From Triparma columacea (lineage: Eukaryota > Sar > Bolidophyceae > Parmales > Triparmaceae): DNA of 41,881 nt. Location of the stretch: positions 18,512 to 60,392 of the forward strand of contig BRYA01000155.1 of NCBI GenBank assembly GCA_030267965.1, written 5' to 3'. A model generated the notes under the pieces. It did no database searches, was not told the origin of the DNA, and worked only from the letters and a program-made list of their open reading frames with translations. This document shows positions 41,101 to 41,881 of the stretch, piece by piece. Position 1 is the first letter of the stretch, and every line of letters starts with the position of its first letter. A program made the position numbers and the translations under genes.

Positions 41101-41195
41101 TCGAGGGATGCTTGGTGGGGGGGGTTGGAGGGGGGATAAGGGATCAAGTGAGGGTACTGGAAAGATTCCTTGTTAGATTAATGGGGGTGCAATAG
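38177..41195 (+). CDS. Armadillo-like repeat protein with C-terminal BTB-like domain
   Basis: Six exons: 38177-38490, 38614-38799, 38877-38939, 39057-39728, 39807-40203 and 40278-41195; 849 aa. Phases are 2, 2, 2, 2 and 0, and all junctions keep frame. The N-terminal two thirds show alpha-solenoid repeats (LLQAGRTAASALACVSK, IVRADLCLRILAKLVDEN, NKLMKLVINFLSLR, VVNYAVKIYEAMLD), interrupted by a disordered Ser/Arg and Gly/Lys-rich insertion. The C-terminal region (about 700-815) resembles a BTB domain end plus BACK-like helices: AAEEFFGHVVTGW, LLALAETYECHVLIKAYSRCI and NAFRILEVGMEARENW. ARM-BTB proteins such as ARIA or ARMC5 serve as cullin-3 adaptors or scaffolds; that role is inferred. It is convergent with pyruvate kinase, and its start lies only 39 bp from the first ATG of the divergent neighbour. 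Confidence 0.78.
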
Positions 41196-41294
41196 TGAAC
41201 AAAATGTTGTTGTATTACAGATGATGTTCTGGGGTTTAATTTCTGTATAAGAGCAGTAATGTATGGGGTTCGATGTCTTTGGAAGTAGAATGTT

Positions 41295-41881
41295 TCATAG
41301 GCGGCAGACGCCGTCCCAGCATGCTGGCCCAGCCCCAGGTACGACGCGGATAACATTGGACGCTCCCGGAGTCCCGAAAGGCAGCCCCGCCGTGACGACG
41401 AGTAGGTCGTCTGGTGAGGAGATGAGACCCTTCTGAAGGGCGGCGCGACAAGCGCTCTTCAGGATGACGTCGAAATTGTCGTCCTCAGTCTCTGTGACCG
41501 CGGCGTATACGCCCCACGAAAGGGAGAGCTGCCTGGCGGTTTCTGCAAATGGTGTGATGGCAAGGATGGGAACAGTGGGCCTGCGGGGTGGGTGGGGGGG
41601 AGGAGAGGGGTGCATTAGAGTGTTTTGAAATTGTCATTTCACGCTTCCTTCTCTCGCCCACTACTCTCACCTTCCCTTGGAAGCCCTCAGGACGGTAGAG
41701 CCGCCGAGGGTGAAGCAGACGAGAGCCTTCGCAGAGATAGAGGAGGCAACCTGCTTGGCGGCCATGGTTATGGAGTCGGTGGCAACGTCAGTGCTCTTGG
41801 ATATTCCTTTTTCATTTTCAGTCGACTTGGACTCTTGAAGCTTCATGTATCCAGAGTCGTTCTACGAGGAGGGGGGGAGGA
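41295..41881 (-). CDS. PK: Pyruvate kinase, C-terminal exons (5' part outside the window)
   Basis: Pyruvate kinase makes ATP and pyruvate from phosphoenolpyruvate and ADP. Two exons are visible in transcript order, 41671-41861 and 41295-41580, joined in phase 2 (GGGAAG|GTGAGA ... CCCGCAG|GCCC) to give SKGRPTVPILAIT. The visible 158 residues cover the C-terminal regulatory domain: AAKQVASSISAKALVCFTLGGSTVLRASKGRP, then ETARQLSLSWGVYA, LQKGLISSPDDLLVVTAGLP and the end PGASNVIRVV, matching the family pattern for the allosteric domain and the closing beta strand. Catalytic residues lie outside the window. The tail after IRVV is short (PGAGPACWDGVCRL). The remaining bases 41862-41881 belong to an intron ending in CTCGTAG. 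Confidence 0.88.

Overview
This window is nuclear DNA of a eukaryotic microalga, most likely a stramenopile with a red-lineage secondary plastid, close to diatoms or bolidophytes. That placement is inference. It rests on short GT-AG introns (about 50-260 bp) with C-rich 3' tracts, very tight gene packing, and two proteins with a signal peptide followed by an ASAF-like plastid entry motif. Other pointers are a PDI-C type ERV/thioredoxin protein and ephrin-receptor-like Cys-rich membrane proteins. No bacterial operon signals, tRNA, rRNA or CRISPR array were found. Most gene models below were built by joining exons by hand, and reading frame is preserved across every junction listed unless stated otherwise.

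Layout. 1-2204 (-): 5' part of the ribosome-biogenesis RNA-binding protein Mrd1/RBM19. 2794-7174 (+): secreted/membrane Cys-rich receptor-like protein. 7352-8878 (-): two-exon coiled-coil HNH endonuclease, lying in an AT-rich 3.2-kb stretch bracketed by 44-bp near-identical direct repeats. 10516-13644 (+): lone NRPS-like adenylation/carrier protein fused to ankyrin repeats. 13890-16672: tandem duplication of an ankyrin-MYND gene, one copy with a shifted start. 16765-17169 (-): small secreted Cys-rich protein. 17711-18925 (+): acidic C2H2 zinc-finger array. 19120-23622 (+): six-exon P5A ATPase (ATP13A1/Spf1). 23693-24250 (-): unknown protein. 24382-25668 (+): TIP41-like PP2A regulator. 25720-28585 (+): unrecognised gene interrupted by an assembly gap. 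28683-30461 (-): PDI-C. 30572-32205 (+): plastid-targeted DUF2358 protein. 32327-33491 (-): probable myristoylated protein. 33605-34352 (+): plastid-targeted DnaJ-type zinc-finger protein. 34464-35148: small gene of uncertain strand. 35281-36453 (+): eIF3j. 36564-38137 (-): coiled-coil protein. 38177-41195 (+): armadillo-BTB protein. 41295-41881 (-): C-terminus of pyruvate kinase.

The genes are mostly independent housekeeping functions (rRNA processing, translation initiation, ER protein quality control and trafficking, PP2A signalling, glycolysis, plastid biogenesis). The right half is arranged as alternating divergent and convergent pairs; four divergent pairs share intergenic regions of only about 40-130 bp, so shared promoters are likely there. 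The left-centre (7.2-19 kb) is the accessory-looking part: HNH gene, NRPS-like fusion, duplicated ankyrin-MYND genes and repetitive zinc fingers. The best candidates for something new are the adenylation-carrier-ankyrin fusion, the repeat-bracketed HNH gene, the decaying ankyrin-MYND duplicate, and a GC-rich repeat island inside the first P5A intron.
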